In this document: positions 8,743-17,965 of the stretch, piece by piece | How positions within the stretch are numbered: the first letter of the stretch is position 1 | Layout of the letters: each line of letters starts with the position of its first letter | Assembly: GCA_964596185.1 (NCBI GenBank) | Contig: CAZQUE010000007.1 | Location: 43,086-107,085 of the forward strand | DNA: 64,000 nucleotides | Origin: DYKG01 sp964596185 | GTDB taxonomy: Bacteria > Muiribacteriota > Ozemobacteria > Ozemobacterales > Ozemobacteraceae | Direction of reading: 5' to 3' | Notes under the pieces: generated by a model | The model's input: only the letters and a program-made list of their open reading frames with translations | Told to the model about the DNA's origin: nothing | Database searches by the model: none | Program-made: the position numbers and the translations under genes

Positions 8743-9069
8743 TTATTTGCCGGCTTTAGCGGTTTTCGGAGTTACAGCCTTGATGGTTTCTTCATAGATT
8801 TTCTGATATCTGGTGTTGAATTTTTCGATGTTTTCGCGGTAGATTTTCTGCAGTTCTTCATTTGAACCAGTGATATTGTTGTAAATATCATACATCAGTT
8901 CAACGTTGCGATTCATGTGATCGAAGAACAGTTCCATGTTCTTTTTGGTGTAACCATTGTTCTGCTCAAGAGTTGCATTCCAGAATTTGTTCATTACCTG
9001 GAAATTTTCATTGATGAGCTGAGCATATTCGTTTGAGAATTCCATCCATTTGTTCATTTCGTTAGTCAT
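8743..9069 (-). CDS. Phasin-like small helical protein
   Basis: 108 residues, wholly helical in appearance and amphipathic with many Asn, Met, Tyr and Glu, ending in a Lys/Ala/Thr/Pro tail (TPKTAKAGK). Size, helicity and the tail resemble phasins, which coat polyhydroxyalkanoate granules. A PhaR-like regulator 3 kb away supports this, but no synthase is in the window. AGGAG precedes the ATG. A near-consensus promoter and a strong terminator frame it as a single highly expressed transcript. An abundant non-PHA coiled-coil protein is the alternative. Confidence 0.55.
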   Translation of the reverse strand: MTNEMNKWMEFSNEYAQLINENFQVMNKFWNATLEQNNGYTKKNMELFFDHMNRNVELMYDIYNNITGSNEELQKIYRENIEKFNTRYQKIYEETIKAVTPKTAKAGK

Positions 9070-9140
9070 TTTATTTTCTCCTGTAAAAATATTTGATTTC
9101 AGAATTTTGCTTCGGCTAAGGTTGCTTCGTTACGAAATTA

Positions 9141-9169
9141 ATATTACCACTCTTGCTGCATCGCGTCAA
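9141..9169 (-). promoter_or_regulatory. Strong promoter for the phasin-like gene
   Basis: Minus strand: TTGACG, 17-base spacer, TAATAT, with an A/T run just upstream of the -35 box that could act as an UP element. Predicted leader is about 65 nt. Confidence 0.7.
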
Positions 9170-9546
9170 CAAAAAAATAAAAAATATTTTTACCTCCTAA
9201 TTATTCCGCTCAGACAAAGCTTTTGCGATTGCTGGGCCGCAAAAAATCTAGTCTTTTCACTTTTTTTATTCCCCCTTTTGCGGTACAGTTTTTTTTAATG
9301 AACGACTCTTGTCGAGAGGCATCAATTTGTTATAGCAGTTCTTTTCAGCTAGAATTCCAGCGATTGGGTCTTTTTGTTTAAACGATCATAATGCTGCAGA
9401 TCAGCAAGTCGCATATCGGCCTTGCAAAGCTCTTTTTCAGACAGACATCCATTATCTTGCATCGAATTCTGAACTGGCATAAACTTCAAAAAAATAAAAA
9501 ATAGTTAAATAAATCCTGGCAAAATAGAACTCTTGATTTGTAGATT
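9170..9546. other. Intergenic region without recognisable gene
   Basis: A/T-rich spacer between the phasin promoter and the sigma factor. I see no ORF with coding character, no RNA gene and no clear promoter for the sigma gene; the bases just before 9547 lack a good ribosome site. Confidence 0.5.
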
Positions 9547-10077
9547 ATGAAAAACAGCAACGAAACAAAAGAAATAATGGCAATGTTTGCCCAAAATCCT
9601 CAAAAAGGGTTTGAGCAGATCTATAAAAGCTTTGCCGGGCCAGTGTTCCGTTATCTGAGAAATTCATTTGCCCTGTCTCGGGAAGAGGCCGAAGACATTT
9701 TGCAAACTGTATTCATGCCATGGGTCAAAGAGCCCGCCAAGTTCTTTCATGTCGATAATCCCGCCGGTTATCTTTTTACAAGCGCCAGAAATGCCGCACT
9801 GAAACTGAAAAAATCAGCAAAATCTGGTCATACCACAATCGATTGTTCGAATGACCAGCCGAATACGATAGATCAGAAAATAGAAAATGAGCTGATGATA
9901 AAAAAAGCTCTAGAAAGCCTACCTGATGAACAGAAAGAAACTGTCGTCCTCAAGATCTGGACGAACATGACCTTTGAAGAAATTGCCGAACTGCAACAAT
10001 GCAGTTTGCCAACTGTTGCGTCACGTTATCGTTACGCAATTGCAAAATTGAAGGAGTTGATCCCATGGACAAGATGA
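9547..10077 (+). CDS. ECF-type RNA polymerase sigma factor
   Basis: 176 residues with the two-domain ECF layout. Region 2 spans about 20-90 (FEQIYKSFAGPVFRYLR, EEAEDILQTVF, then GYLFTSARNAAL) and region 4 about 118-170 (LPDEQKETVVLKIW, TFEEIAELQ, TVASRYRYAIAKLKE). It redirects RNA polymerase to a small regulon, probably under control of the next gene, which it overlaps by 13 bases. The ATG at 9547 has no strong Shine-Dalgarno sequence. Confidence 0.9.
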   Translation: MKNSNETKEIMAMFAQNPQKGFEQIYKSFAGPVFRYLRNSFALSREEAEDILQTVFMPWVKEPAKFFHVDNPAGYLFTSARNAALKLKKSAKSGHTTIDCSNDQPNTIDQKIENELMIKKALESLPDEQKETVVLKIWTNMTFEEIAELQQCSLPTVASRYRYAIAKLKELIPWTR

Positions 10078-10496
10078 ATAAGGATCAATTTGAAAAATAC
10101 CTCGAAGAAAACGCCCCGACCGAAGAGCCTTCAGTCGATGTTTTCAACGCATTGCAAAAACAGGCGGAATGGAATCAGCCGGCACCTGGGCCTGGAGTTT
10201 CCATCATGACAATCGCAGCAATCGCAGCAATCACAATAATCATTATTGCTTCAACGATTGTTTTCCTTGCCTATTCGGCCAAGCCCCAGGCACCACTATC
10301 AAATAAGGTTCCAGAAGAGTTGCCCGAAATCATCGAGCTTCAACCTGCCGAAATTATCGCCCAAAATGAAAACATATTTGAAATGGGAGCTTATAAGCTC
10401 ATCAAATTCAAAAATGAAGACTTCAATTTATCGTTTGCACAAGACAATTCAAATACAACAATGTTGGGCTTTGCGCGCGAACTGAACAACATTTGA
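10065..10496 (+). CDS. Single-pass membrane protein, likely anti-sigma partner
   Basis: 143 residues. An N-terminal soluble acidic helix of about 45 residues is followed by one transmembrane helix (IAAIAAITIIIIASTIVFLA) and an extracytoplasmic tail of about 75 residues. The start at 10065 is set by AAGGAG eight bases upstream, inside the end of the sigma gene. Position and topology are those of an anti-sigma factor that holds the ECF sigma at the membrane; no zinc-binding HxxxCxxC motif is seen, so this is inference from context. Confidence 0.65.
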   Translation: MDKMNKDQFEKYLEENAPTEEPSVDVFNALQKQAEWNQPAPGPGVSIMTIAAIAAITIIIIASTIVFLAYSAKPQAPLSNKVPEELPEIIELQPAEIIAQNENIFEMGAYKLIKFKNEDFNLSFAQDNSNTTMLGFARELNNI

Positions 10497-10532
10497 GCCT
10501 CTTTAAATTCTATCAGTCGAAAGGAAAATCCC

Positions 10533-11864
10533 ATGAAAAACTCCTTATTGCTTACTGTTCTGCTCGCCATTGCAATTCTTTCAGTGCCAATGAACACATT
10601 GGCTGCCGAAAAAATCACTGAACCCGTCCCGGAAGCAAAAACCTTCCAGGACGACAATGCTGCCCTGCGCTATATGATGGTTATTGGCTTCATGCCAGAC
10701 CTTTCCAGTGAAGATGCTGACCAATTAAGAGATATCACCAGCCTCGAAAGTTTTGACAAGATTCCCAAAAAAGTCCGCATGAAACTGTATGAAGCTTCTT
10801 CATATCGCACCGAGAAACTGCTTGAATTTGCAGCTAAATGCAAAGACTGCAATTTCATGCCGGATCAGTCTTATAAGCCAGAAGACTATGTTCCGCCATA
10901 TAGAACGCTCAGAACCTTAGCCCGCTATCTCAATGCCGGAGGCTGGTATCAAGCCAAAATTGGCGACCATGAAAAAGCAGCGCGATTATTCGTTGCCGTC
11001 TTCAGATTTGGCGATGACGCAGAAAATTACGGCCCTTTGATCAGCTACATGATCGGCCACTCAATTCGTGAAATCGCACTTGAATCGATGAAAACTTTCC
11101 TGGCCGGGGAATTCAAACCTGAGGCAAAAAAAATAATCCTGGATTATCTCAAGTCACTGCCAAAACCTGCATTCAGGGTTAAAGAAGGCCTGGTGTGGGA
11201 AAGAAAATTCACTGAGAACATTTTGAAAACTCTCGACAGCAATGAAGGCATGATAGAGATTCTTAAAAACGTCGAAGAACCCTCTGATGAACCTAAAGAG
11301 GCGACTCCTTCGAATCCTGAAAAAGCCTGCTGCGCAAATCAGCGGGTTCTAATGGGCGCACTTGAAATGGCCGCCATGGATGGAATCATATTTCCTGAAA
11401 ATGCGAGTTTCGATGAAATATTGAACAGGCTGGTTAAGGATCATTATCTTCGCAATGCCGTTGAATGCCCGCGAAAAGGGGAATATAAAATCAAATTTCA
11501 CGAAAATGAAAATTATACCGAAGTAAGCTGCTCCTGTGGTGCTGATCCAGAGAAGCCACTTATAAAGGAAGAAGTGTCTCCCAAAAAAGAGGATGCAGCA
11601 CAAAAAAACAAGCTGACGGCCAAAGCTGAGGAATATAGAAACTCAGGAAAATTTGCCCGCGACCAGAAGGAAATCCTTGAATACTATGACAAAATGATAA
11701 ATTTGGACCAGTTCAAAGAAAAAGCCCTGGAAGAGATTCAAAGAATCCAGGAGGAATACGAAAGCAAAGACAATATTCTGATCAAAACCATCGGGGTCAG
11801 CTTCAAAAAAGTCTACGAAAGACAGCTGAAACTTCAGGAAGAAATTGAATCCCTAATCAAATGA
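10533..11864 (+). CDS. Secreted protein with pilin-like C-terminal segment, in sigma factor operon
   Basis: 443 residues with a Sec signal peptide (cleavage near TLAAE). Residues 40-240 are helical, with a CKDC pair. Residues about 265-345 hold CCANQRVLMGALEMAAMD, then VKDHYLRNAVECPRKGEY and a final CSCG. This spacing recalls the globular part of type IV pilin-like proteins in which a Cys-xANQR helix is followed by a CP-G-Y strand, here detached from any pilin N-terminus. The tail from about 365 is a charged coiled coil. AAGGA precedes the ATG. It is 36 bases after the anti-sigma-like gene and ends at a strong terminator, so it is probably the output or sensor of that sigma system. Confidence 0.6.
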   Translation: MKNSLLLTVLLAIAILSVPMNTLAAEKITEPVPEAKTFQDDNAALRYMMVIGFMPDLSSEDADQLRDITSLESFDKIPKKVRMKLYEASSYRTEKLLEFAAKCKDCNFMPDQSYKPEDYVPPYRTLRTLARYLNAGGWYQAKIGDHEKAARLFVAVFRFGDDAENYGPLISYMIGHSIREIALESMKTFLAGEFKPEAKKIILDYLKSLPKPAFRVKEGLVWERKFTENILKTLDSNEGMIEILKNVEEPSDEPKEATPSNPEKACCANQRVLMGALEMAAMDGIIFPENASFDEILNRLVKDHYLRNAVECPRKGEYKIKFHENENYTEVSCSCGADPEKPLIKEEVSPKKEDAAQKNKLTAKAEEYRNSGKFARDQKEILEYYDKMINLDQFKEKALEEIQRIQEEYESKDNILIKTIGVSFKKVYERQLKLQEEIESLIK

Positions 11865-11876
11865 ATTTTTCCTGAA

Positions 11877-11913
11877 AAAAACCGGGGTTCATGGCTTTGA
11901 ACCCCGGTTTTTC
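11877..11913. terminator. Bidirectional Rho-independent terminator
   Basis: Long stem AAAACCGGGGTTCA paired with its complement around a short loop, with A runs on one side and T runs on the other, so it serves both the rightward secreted-protein gene and the leftward phaR-like gene. Confidence 0.9.
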
Positions 11914-11928
11914 TATCAATAAAAGGAA

Positions 11929-12447
11929 CTATTCAGATTGCAATTTTTCTTCGAGCTCACGCAGGCGTTTGAGAATCTCCGCCATTTTATCCGCGTCTTC
12001 CTTTTTGGGGTTATCGTCTTTGGCGGCTTCTTTTTTCTCGGCAGAGGGTTTCATCCCTTGCATGAAAGGATTAGGGAACTGAAATGGATTGGTGCTCATC
12101 CATGGATTCTGAAAGCCCATTCCAGGAAAACCACCTTGCCCTGCCTGCTGCTTGTTATACATGTCCATCATCCAGGGAAAGAACTGCTTGAAGAAATTGT
12201 CGACAACCTCTTTGGGCGATTGCAAAACCATTTGATAAAAATAGGTCGGCAACAATTCGTAACGTTCTTCAAGAAGAACCTGCATGAGAATATACTTGGT
12301 GATATCTTTACCGGTGCTTTTTTCTACAACCTTCACCTTGTCGCCGCGCTGCAAAAAGTCGCGAATCTCGGCGAGAGAGACGTATCTGGCTTCTTCTACA
12401 CAATAAAGTCGCCGATTATCATATTTCTTAATCAGAATTTCTTTCAC
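11929..12447 (-). CDS. phaR: PhaR-like polyhydroxyalkanoate accumulation regulator
   Basis: 172 residues. The first 65 residues carry the PHA accumulation regulator DNA-binding domain: IKKYDNRRLYC, YVSLAEIRDFLQ, and GKDITKYILMQVLLE. The middle is Met/Phe/Asn/Pro-rich (residues about 105-140) and the end is a Lys/Glu coiled coil. In other bacteria PhaR represses phasin genes and binds PHA granules. Start is GTG at 12447 with CGAGG six bases upstream; the open frame reaches a TTG at 12471. It overlaps the upstream hydrolase stop by about 20 bases. A regulator of the phasin-like gene at 8743 is a reasonable guess. Confidence 0.75.
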   Translation of the reverse strand: MKEILIKKYDNRRLYCVEEARYVSLAEIRDFLQRGDKVKVVEKSTGKDITKYILMQVLLEERYELLPTYFYQMVLQSPKEVVDNFFKQFFPWMMDMYNKQQAGQGGFPGMGFQNPWMSTNPFQFPNPFMQGMKPSAEKKEAAKDDNPKKEDADKMAEILKRLRELEEKLQSE

Positions 12448-13738
12448 TGAAAACCTCGGAAATGTAATCAAGGGCTTCCGGAAGCACGGTTACGCCAACA
12501 TGATGCGTTTTAAGAATCTTTTTGCTCTTAACTTTTGCGCCCCTGGCCGTTAAGCCCTTTTCATAAGTGGCACTCTTAAGAAACAGAACTCCGTCACTTG
12601 CATCAGCAAATTCTCCTACTGGTATCTCCAGCCAGAAGAATTTGACTTTGTCGATTTCCTGCTTGCTTCCAGCAAGAATATGGCAAGCTACAGACGGATC
12701 TATTCCTTTACGGCAGAGTGAGTTTATCACATCTCCGGCTTTCTGTATAGTTTTGTCAATGCCATCTGAGGTAAGCAAAGTCGAAACCCCGCCATAATAT
12801 AGAGCAACCATGCTCAGGTTCATATCGGGTGTATTGCTTTGCAGCTTCAGGGGAATACCGTCTTTTGACCAGTTATTCAACATTTGAAACTGACCTGGGA
12901 AACAATCATTATGCTCGTCGGTTTTAAACCATTTTCCCTGCCAGGTCATGCCTTTTGGGCCGAGAGGAGCGGCGAGATCCTGATACATTACCGTAAAATT
13001 GTAGGCATAATATCTGAATGCCGTATCGATACCCTTCAAAGGCGAGGCCACAAAAAGAATTTTGCGAATGTCTTTCTGAAAAGGAGTTAACCATTTGTAT
13101 TTACTGTATTCGAAGCCAAGATCAGAAGCATAAATTCTTACCGACATAGCCCCCTTGCTGTGGCACAGGACATCAACTTTTTCAGCGCCAGTTACCTGGC
13201 GAATGCGGCTGATGGCGTTTGCAATCTGCTGTGCCTGAAGGAAATTATCGCCATGCGGATGAGAAAAGGTAATTGCAAAAACAGCGAAGCCTTTTTTGGC
13301 TAGATACTGCATAATTCCAGGCTTTTCAATTTTGCCGTCGGCAGGAATATCAAAGACCCAGGGATGGGCAAAGCCACGCGTAGCATTGTCGCCAGCGCCA
13401 TGCACCAGCAGGATTGGTACCGGATGGGTGGCGCTTTTCCAATTTGGCGCAAAATGAAGCAAAAACTGGCTTGAATGGGGAGTGTTGGTGCCGAAGGCTT
13501 TCTGAGTTATGCTATGAACCCGACGGCTTTTGTAATGAAACTCTTCGTATACGAAGTTGCGGCTACTGTCTTTCAAAAGTTCAATTCTCTCCCAGGGGGA
13601 GGAATCTCTTCCTTCTATTTCCTTTTGTAGAAGGAGCTCGGCATTGGCAACGCCGGCAAACAAAAACAAACAAAGACCGACAAAAACGAATACAGGTAAA
13701 TATCTATAAAAATAACGGGTTAGCCGACTCTTATTCAC
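12428..13738 (-). CDS. Secreted alpha/beta hydrolase (lipase/esterase type)
   Basis: 436 residues with a signal peptide ending near VANAE. The alpha/beta hydrolase fold is seen in ILLVHGAGDN (oxyanion region), the nucleophile elbow CHSKGAM with catalytic Ser, and late candidates for Asp (DASDG) and His (THHVG). The Ser nucleophile and export signal argue against a PHA synthase, which uses Cys in the cytoplasm. It likely cleaves ester bonds of lipids or possibly extracellular polyester. Start is GTG with AGGAAAGG upstream. It is co-transcribed with the PhaR-like gene, a link worth noting. Confidence 0.75.
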   Translation of the reverse strand: MNKSRLTRYFYRYLPVFVFVGLCLFLFAGVANAELLLQKEIEGRDSSPWERIELLKDSSRNFVYEEFHYKSRRVHSITQKAFGTNTPHSSQFLLHFAPNWKSATHPVPILLVHGAGDNATRGFAHPWVFDIPADGKIEKPGIMQYLAKKGFAVFAITFSHPHGDNFLQAQQIANAISRIRQVTGAEKVDVLCHSKGAMSVRIYASDLGFEYSKYKWLTPFQKDIRKILFVASPLKGIDTAFRYYAYNFTVMYQDLAAPLGPKGMTWQGKWFKTDEHNDCFPGQFQMLNNWSKDGIPLKLQSNTPDMNLSMVALYYGGVSTLLTSDGIDKTIQKAGDVINSLCRKGIDPSVACHILAGSKQEIDKVKFFWLEIPVGEFADASDGVLFLKSATYEKGLTARGAKVKSKKILKTHHVGVTVLPEALDYISEVFSERNSD

Positions 13739-13868
13739 TACTCGCTACACCTTTCCTGGCTGAAGGTCGTTTCTTATTCCTTCGGTAAGGTCTGGCTTTT
13801 TGCCGGCTATTCGTTAATCTTTACCTTGTCATTTGGCAAAATGCAGCAAACCTCAACCCTGTGTTCTA

Positions 13869-13897
13869 ATTTTACCGAAAAAATTACAATTTTCCAA
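13869..13897 (-). promoter_or_regulatory. Promoter candidate for the hydrolase-phaR operon
   Basis: Minus strand TTGGAA, 17-base spacer, TAAAAT, about 130 bases before the GTG start in an A/T-rich intergenic stretch. Confidence 0.45.
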
Positions 13898-13976
13898 GGT
13901 ACATAATATTTTTTTTTGCAAACGCGCAATTTAGTTGCAATTACCTATCTGTAAATTAATTCAGAGATCTGGCTCA

Positions 13977-15251
13977 TCAAAAAATCTGCAACAGAATTAG
14001 AATTCCAAGAGAACCTGATATCAGGGTGGCAGGAATACCAAATCTGGCAAATTCCCAAAAAGAAATGCTGTAGCTTTCTTTTGCCGTTTCGGCGACAATA
14101 AGATTGGCAACTGAACTGAATAATGTCATGTTACCGGCAATTGTGCTCACATAGGCAAGAAGACACCAGAAGAGCTCTGGGTTCCCGAGAGATGGGACAC
14201 TGGACGAGGCAAGCAAAACGAAAGGAACGTTCGATAAAAGGTTCGATCCGGCTAGCGTTACCCCTGAAAAAAGCCAGACTCGACTTACCTGTTCTCCAGA
14301 AATGATTTGTAACGAATAATCGGTCATCAGTTTGGCCAGGCCGCTTGTCTGCAGACCACCAATTACCACAAAAAGCGAAGCAAAAAACAACAGAAGCGAC
14401 CACTCAATATTATTGAGGAGCTCAGTGGGGTCTTTGCGATGAAAAGTTATTACCACTACTGCTCCCCCAAGCGCCGAAAACGCCATGGAAAATCCGCTGA
14501 CAAAACCAGCGCAGGCCACGCCCAGACCCAACAAGCCAATTCGCAAACTTCGTGTCTTTTCAATAGTTTCAAGGTCAGTGGCAGCATCGCAATCAACCTC
14601 TTTAGTATTTTCCAGTTCCAGGTCATGTCGATAGAACAACCAGGCTAAAAGGGCATTAATAAACATTGCCACACAAACTGGAACAGCCATAAATGAAATG
14701 AATTTCAGAAAATCTATTCCAGAAAGGCTCCCCACGATCATGTTTTGCGGATTACCTGTCAATGTCAGAGCCGAACCTGCATTTGCCGAAGTGGCCAGAA
14801 CTATAAGATAAGGCAGAGGATTCAATCGACGATGTCTACAAATCTCAATTACCAGAGGCGTCATGACAACACAAACCGGGTCATTGACCAGAACTGCTGA
14901 AGCCAAAGCAGAAACCGCTGAAATTGCCATCAGCAATGTGAATGGCGACTCTATTTTCGAAATAACGAGGACAAATCTGGCAAACAGTCCGGCTGCACGC
15001 AAATGCTGGGCAATAATCATCATTCCCAATAAAAGGCAAATCGTGTCCCAATTAACCAGACTATATGCTTCTTCAGGAGTAACCACCCCAAATACAACCA
15101 TCAATACAGCTCCGAGCATCGCTGCAGAGGGACGACCAATAGGCAATAAATGCATTTTGCGAAACGAGATCAAAACAAAGACAAGAACAAAAATGATACC
15201 TGCTGCCCAGGGATGCTTTAAATCCACAATATTCAACAATTCTGAATTCAA
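13977..15251 (-). CDS. ArsB/NhaD-type (IT superfamily) ion permease
   Basis: 424 residues, around eleven membrane helices. Internal repeat motifs of the ion transporter superfamily are visible: VNDPVCVVMTPLV and GSALTLTGNPQNMIVG in the first half, NLLSNVPFVLLAS and a weaker match in the second. Members include arsenite (ArsB), Na+/H+ (NhaD) and dicarboxylate/citrate transporters; I cannot choose between them. No ars genes are near. Start is a TTG with AAGGAAG about eight bases upstream; no in-frame ATG fits better. Confidence 0.8.
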   Translation of the reverse strand: MNSELLNIVDLKHPWAAGIIFVLVFVLISFRKMHLLPIGRPSAAMLGAVLMVVFGVVTPEEAYSLVNWDTICLLLGMMIIAQHLRAAGLFARFVLVISKIESPFTLLMAISAVSALASAVLVNDPVCVVMTPLVIEICRHRRLNPLPYLIVLATSANAGSALTLTGNPQNMIVGSLSGIDFLKFISFMAVPVCVAMFINALLAWLFYRHDLELENTKEVDCDAATDLETIEKTRSLRIGLLGLGVACAGFVSGFSMAFSALGGAVVVITFHRKDPTELLNNIEWSLLLFFASLFVVIGGLQTSGLAKLMTDYSLQIISGEQVSRVWLFSGVTLAGSNLLSNVPFVLLASSSVPSLGNPELFWCLLAYVSTIAGNMTLFSSVANLIVAETAKESYSISFWEFARFGIPATLISGSLGILILLQIF

Positions 15252-15377
15252 AAAGTTCTTCCTTTTCCAAGTTCTGATCCAGGGAAATCATATACCAAAG
15301 CCTGAAAAAGAGCCATGATTTGAAGTAAAACCGCCCAGATGTTAACATAAGGAAAAAGCAAAAGAGAATTGGTGGTT

Positions 15378-17965
15378 ATGAGAAATTTAAAATATTTTTT
15401 TGCGGTTATTTGTCTTTCTTTGTTTGTAAATGTTTGTCTGAACGGCCAGGAGCTGGCAAATGCCTCGGCTGGAGCGACAATTGCCAGTTCGACCCTGGCC
15501 GAAAACAGCTCGGTTTCTTCGGTAGTTCCACGAGCCGCCGCTCTTGATGACGAATTTAAAAGTCTGCCTGATAAAATAAGACAACTCGTGGCTTCGACAA
15601 CTCTTGAAGCCGAAATTTCAAATGCCAGAAGCAAATTCACCACCAATAAAAGCAATCTTAACGAATTAAAAACCTCGGGAGTCTACAGCTTTGACAAGAT
15701 TTCTGAAATTCGCGCCGCGGCCAGAGAAAGTCATCAGGGGATTGGCCGGCTACAGGAAAAAATAACTGGAAATATCAAAGCAGTCGAAAACCTCAGACAA
15801 TCCTGGGAAAACCAGAAAAGTTCATGGACAGCCCTGCGCGAAGCCCAAACTGCAGAAAACGAAGCACTAAAAAGCATTTTCAAAGATGCGGGCTCGATGA
15901 TCCAAAAAGCACAGAAATTGCTTGATGGCGTTGAGTCACCCCTGGTTGAAATTCAAAAAAAAGCGATAGAACTTAATTCAGACCACCAAAAATTCATCGC
16001 CGAAGTAGACTCTATCATTTCCGGCATGCGCAAGGATCTTTTTCGCCGTTCAAGGCCGGCAATGTTCACTCCATCTTTTTTGAAACAGTTTGATAAGTCT
16101 CAATGGCAGGAATTCTGGGTCGGCATTGCCAGCCTCAAGCTTCCCCAGTCAGATTTCTTTTCAGCACAAGGTTGGGTTATAGGACTGCAATTATTCGGAA
16201 TTCTTTTTTTCGTATGGTTATTCAGCAGCATCGCCATAGAAAAAGCCCGAAAACTTGGCCTCGGCTTTCTTATCGAACGTCGATATTCTGCGGCTATGGT
16301 AGCCGGAATAGCCGCTTTTTATCCATTGTTCGAAGATCTCCCAAATATAGTAAGAGTATTTATGTGGGCTTTACTGGCTATCGCCGGCGCACGTCTGGTG
16401 GCCGGGGTCATTGAAACCACCTGGCGACGACNNNNNNNNNNNNNNNNNNNNNNNNNNNNNNNNNNNNNNNNNNNNNNNNNNNNNNNNNNNNNNNNNNNNN
16501 NNNNNNNNNNNNNNNNNNNNNNNNNNNNNNNGCTATCGCCGGCGCACGTCTGGTGGCCGGGGTCATTGAAACCACCTGGCGACGACGCCTGATATACCTG
16601 CTCGCTGCGTTATTTTTAACTTCTCAGCTCTGCTACCTTATAAATTTACCTTCACCCATTTTTCGACTTTATGTTGCCACAGTGGGTTTGCTTGGCGCGT
16701 TGCTGTGTTTCTGGCGGGCAAGAATCAACCAGGTGCAGAATTCATCGATCTGGTTCATTCTTGCGGTAAAAACTGGCGGCCTGACCATGCTGATCGTTTT
16801 TCTGGCCCAAGTTGCCGGATTTGCCGGTCTGGCGAACCATCTGCTTGAAGTTGCAATCAAAAGTGTTTTCTTTTTGCTGATCATCTGGATAGTGAATCTG
16901 ATTCTGCGCGGACTTGCCGAAGCAATTGTCGACAACCGCTTTTCCTGCCAAAGTAAAATTGTCAGAAATAATGCTGCAATGATCATCAATCGTCTGAAAA
17001 TGCTCGTAGACATTTTATCGATATTCCTTGGCCTGGCAGGCCTGCAAACGGTGTGGGGCATCAAAGATTCTTTCCAGGACGGAATTGCCGGGGTCCTGAA
17101 CCTGGGAATAAATCTTCAGGGCGAGCGAATTACTCTTGGCATTATTGCTACGGCCGTTTTTCTCTGGTATGCGGCCATGTTTTGTTCCTGGCTGATTCAG
17201 CGAGTTCTGGACGATGAAGTTTACCCGCGCAAAAATGTTGAAGCCGGGGTCGGTATTTCCATCAACCGGCTCATCAATTATGCCTTTGTCATCATTGGGG
17301 CAGTGATCGCTCTTTCGACCCTGGGAATAGGACTATCAAGTCTGGCGGTCCTCATGGGTGCGTTCGGTATCGGTATCGGTTTCGGCTTGCAAAACATAGT
17401 TAATAATTTTGCCAGCGGCCTGATACTTCTTTTCGAACGATCTATCAAAATCGGTGATGTCGTTCAGATCAACGGAACCTGGGGAACGATCAAAAATCTT
17501 GGTTTGCGGGCAACCGTGGTTCAAGCTTTTGACAAATCAGAAATGATAGTGCCCAACAGCGACCTTGTTTCATCGACAGTTACCAACTGGACCCTTTCAG
17601 ATCGGCAAACAAGAGTTATCCTCCCTGTGGGAGTCGCCTATGGCTCTGATGTTCCACTGGTAATTTCAATCCTGAAAGAAATTGCTCAGGCATGCCCTTA
17701 TGTCATGAAAAACCCTGAACCACAAATTCTTTTCATGAATTTCGGCAACAGCTCGCTCGATTTTGAACTACGAGTATATGTATCTGATCTCGACAACATG
17801 CTGAAGGTCCGCAATGAAATAAACCTTGAAATCGATCGCAAGTTCAGGGAAAACAAGGTTGAAATTCCTTTCCCGCAAAACGATGTTCACATCAGAACCA
17901 TGGATGATAACTTCAAGCAGGCAGTAAATTCTATTGTAAAAGGCGAAAGCAAAACGGAAAAATGA
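15378..17965 (+). CDS. MscS-family mechanosensitive channel, interrupted by an assembly gap
   Basis: When the 100 N and one copy of the 55-bp duplicated flank are removed, the two halves join in frame into one protein of about 810 residues. Order: signal peptide; periplasmic coiled-coil region (about 30-220); several membrane helices (from about 275); then the MscS core with AFGIGIGFGLQNIVNNFASG (pore helix) and FERSIKIGDVV, and the cytoplasmic beta/alpha-beta domain ending in IPFPQNDVHI. This is the large MscK/MscM-like form that opens under membrane tension on osmotic downshock. ATG at 15378 is preferred over TTG at 15369. Its stop overlaps uvsE in an ATGA junction. Confidence 0.88.
16377..16431 (+). 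repeat. Left copy of 55-bp duplicated gap flank
   Basis: Identical to 16532-16586. The copy ends exactly at the N run, showing two contig ends that overlap but were not merged. Confidence 0.95.
16432..16531. other. 100-N scaffold gap
   Basis: Exactly 100 unknown bases, the conventional filler for a gap of unknown size. Because the flanks overlap by 55 identical bases, the true gap is probably zero or negative. Confidence 0.98.
16532..16586 (+). repeat. Right copy of 55-bp duplicated gap flank
   Basis: Identical to 16377-16431 and starts at the first base after the N run. Confidence 0.95.

Noticed and set aside
12428..13738. Hydrolase as a PHA synthase (PhaC)
   Set aside because: The nucleophile elbow has Ser (CHSKG) instead of Cys and the protein has an export signal.
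16553..17965. MscS domain as an independent gene with its own start after the gap
   Set aside because: The start lies inside the duplicated flank; joining the halves gives one continuous frame, so the apparent start is an artefact.
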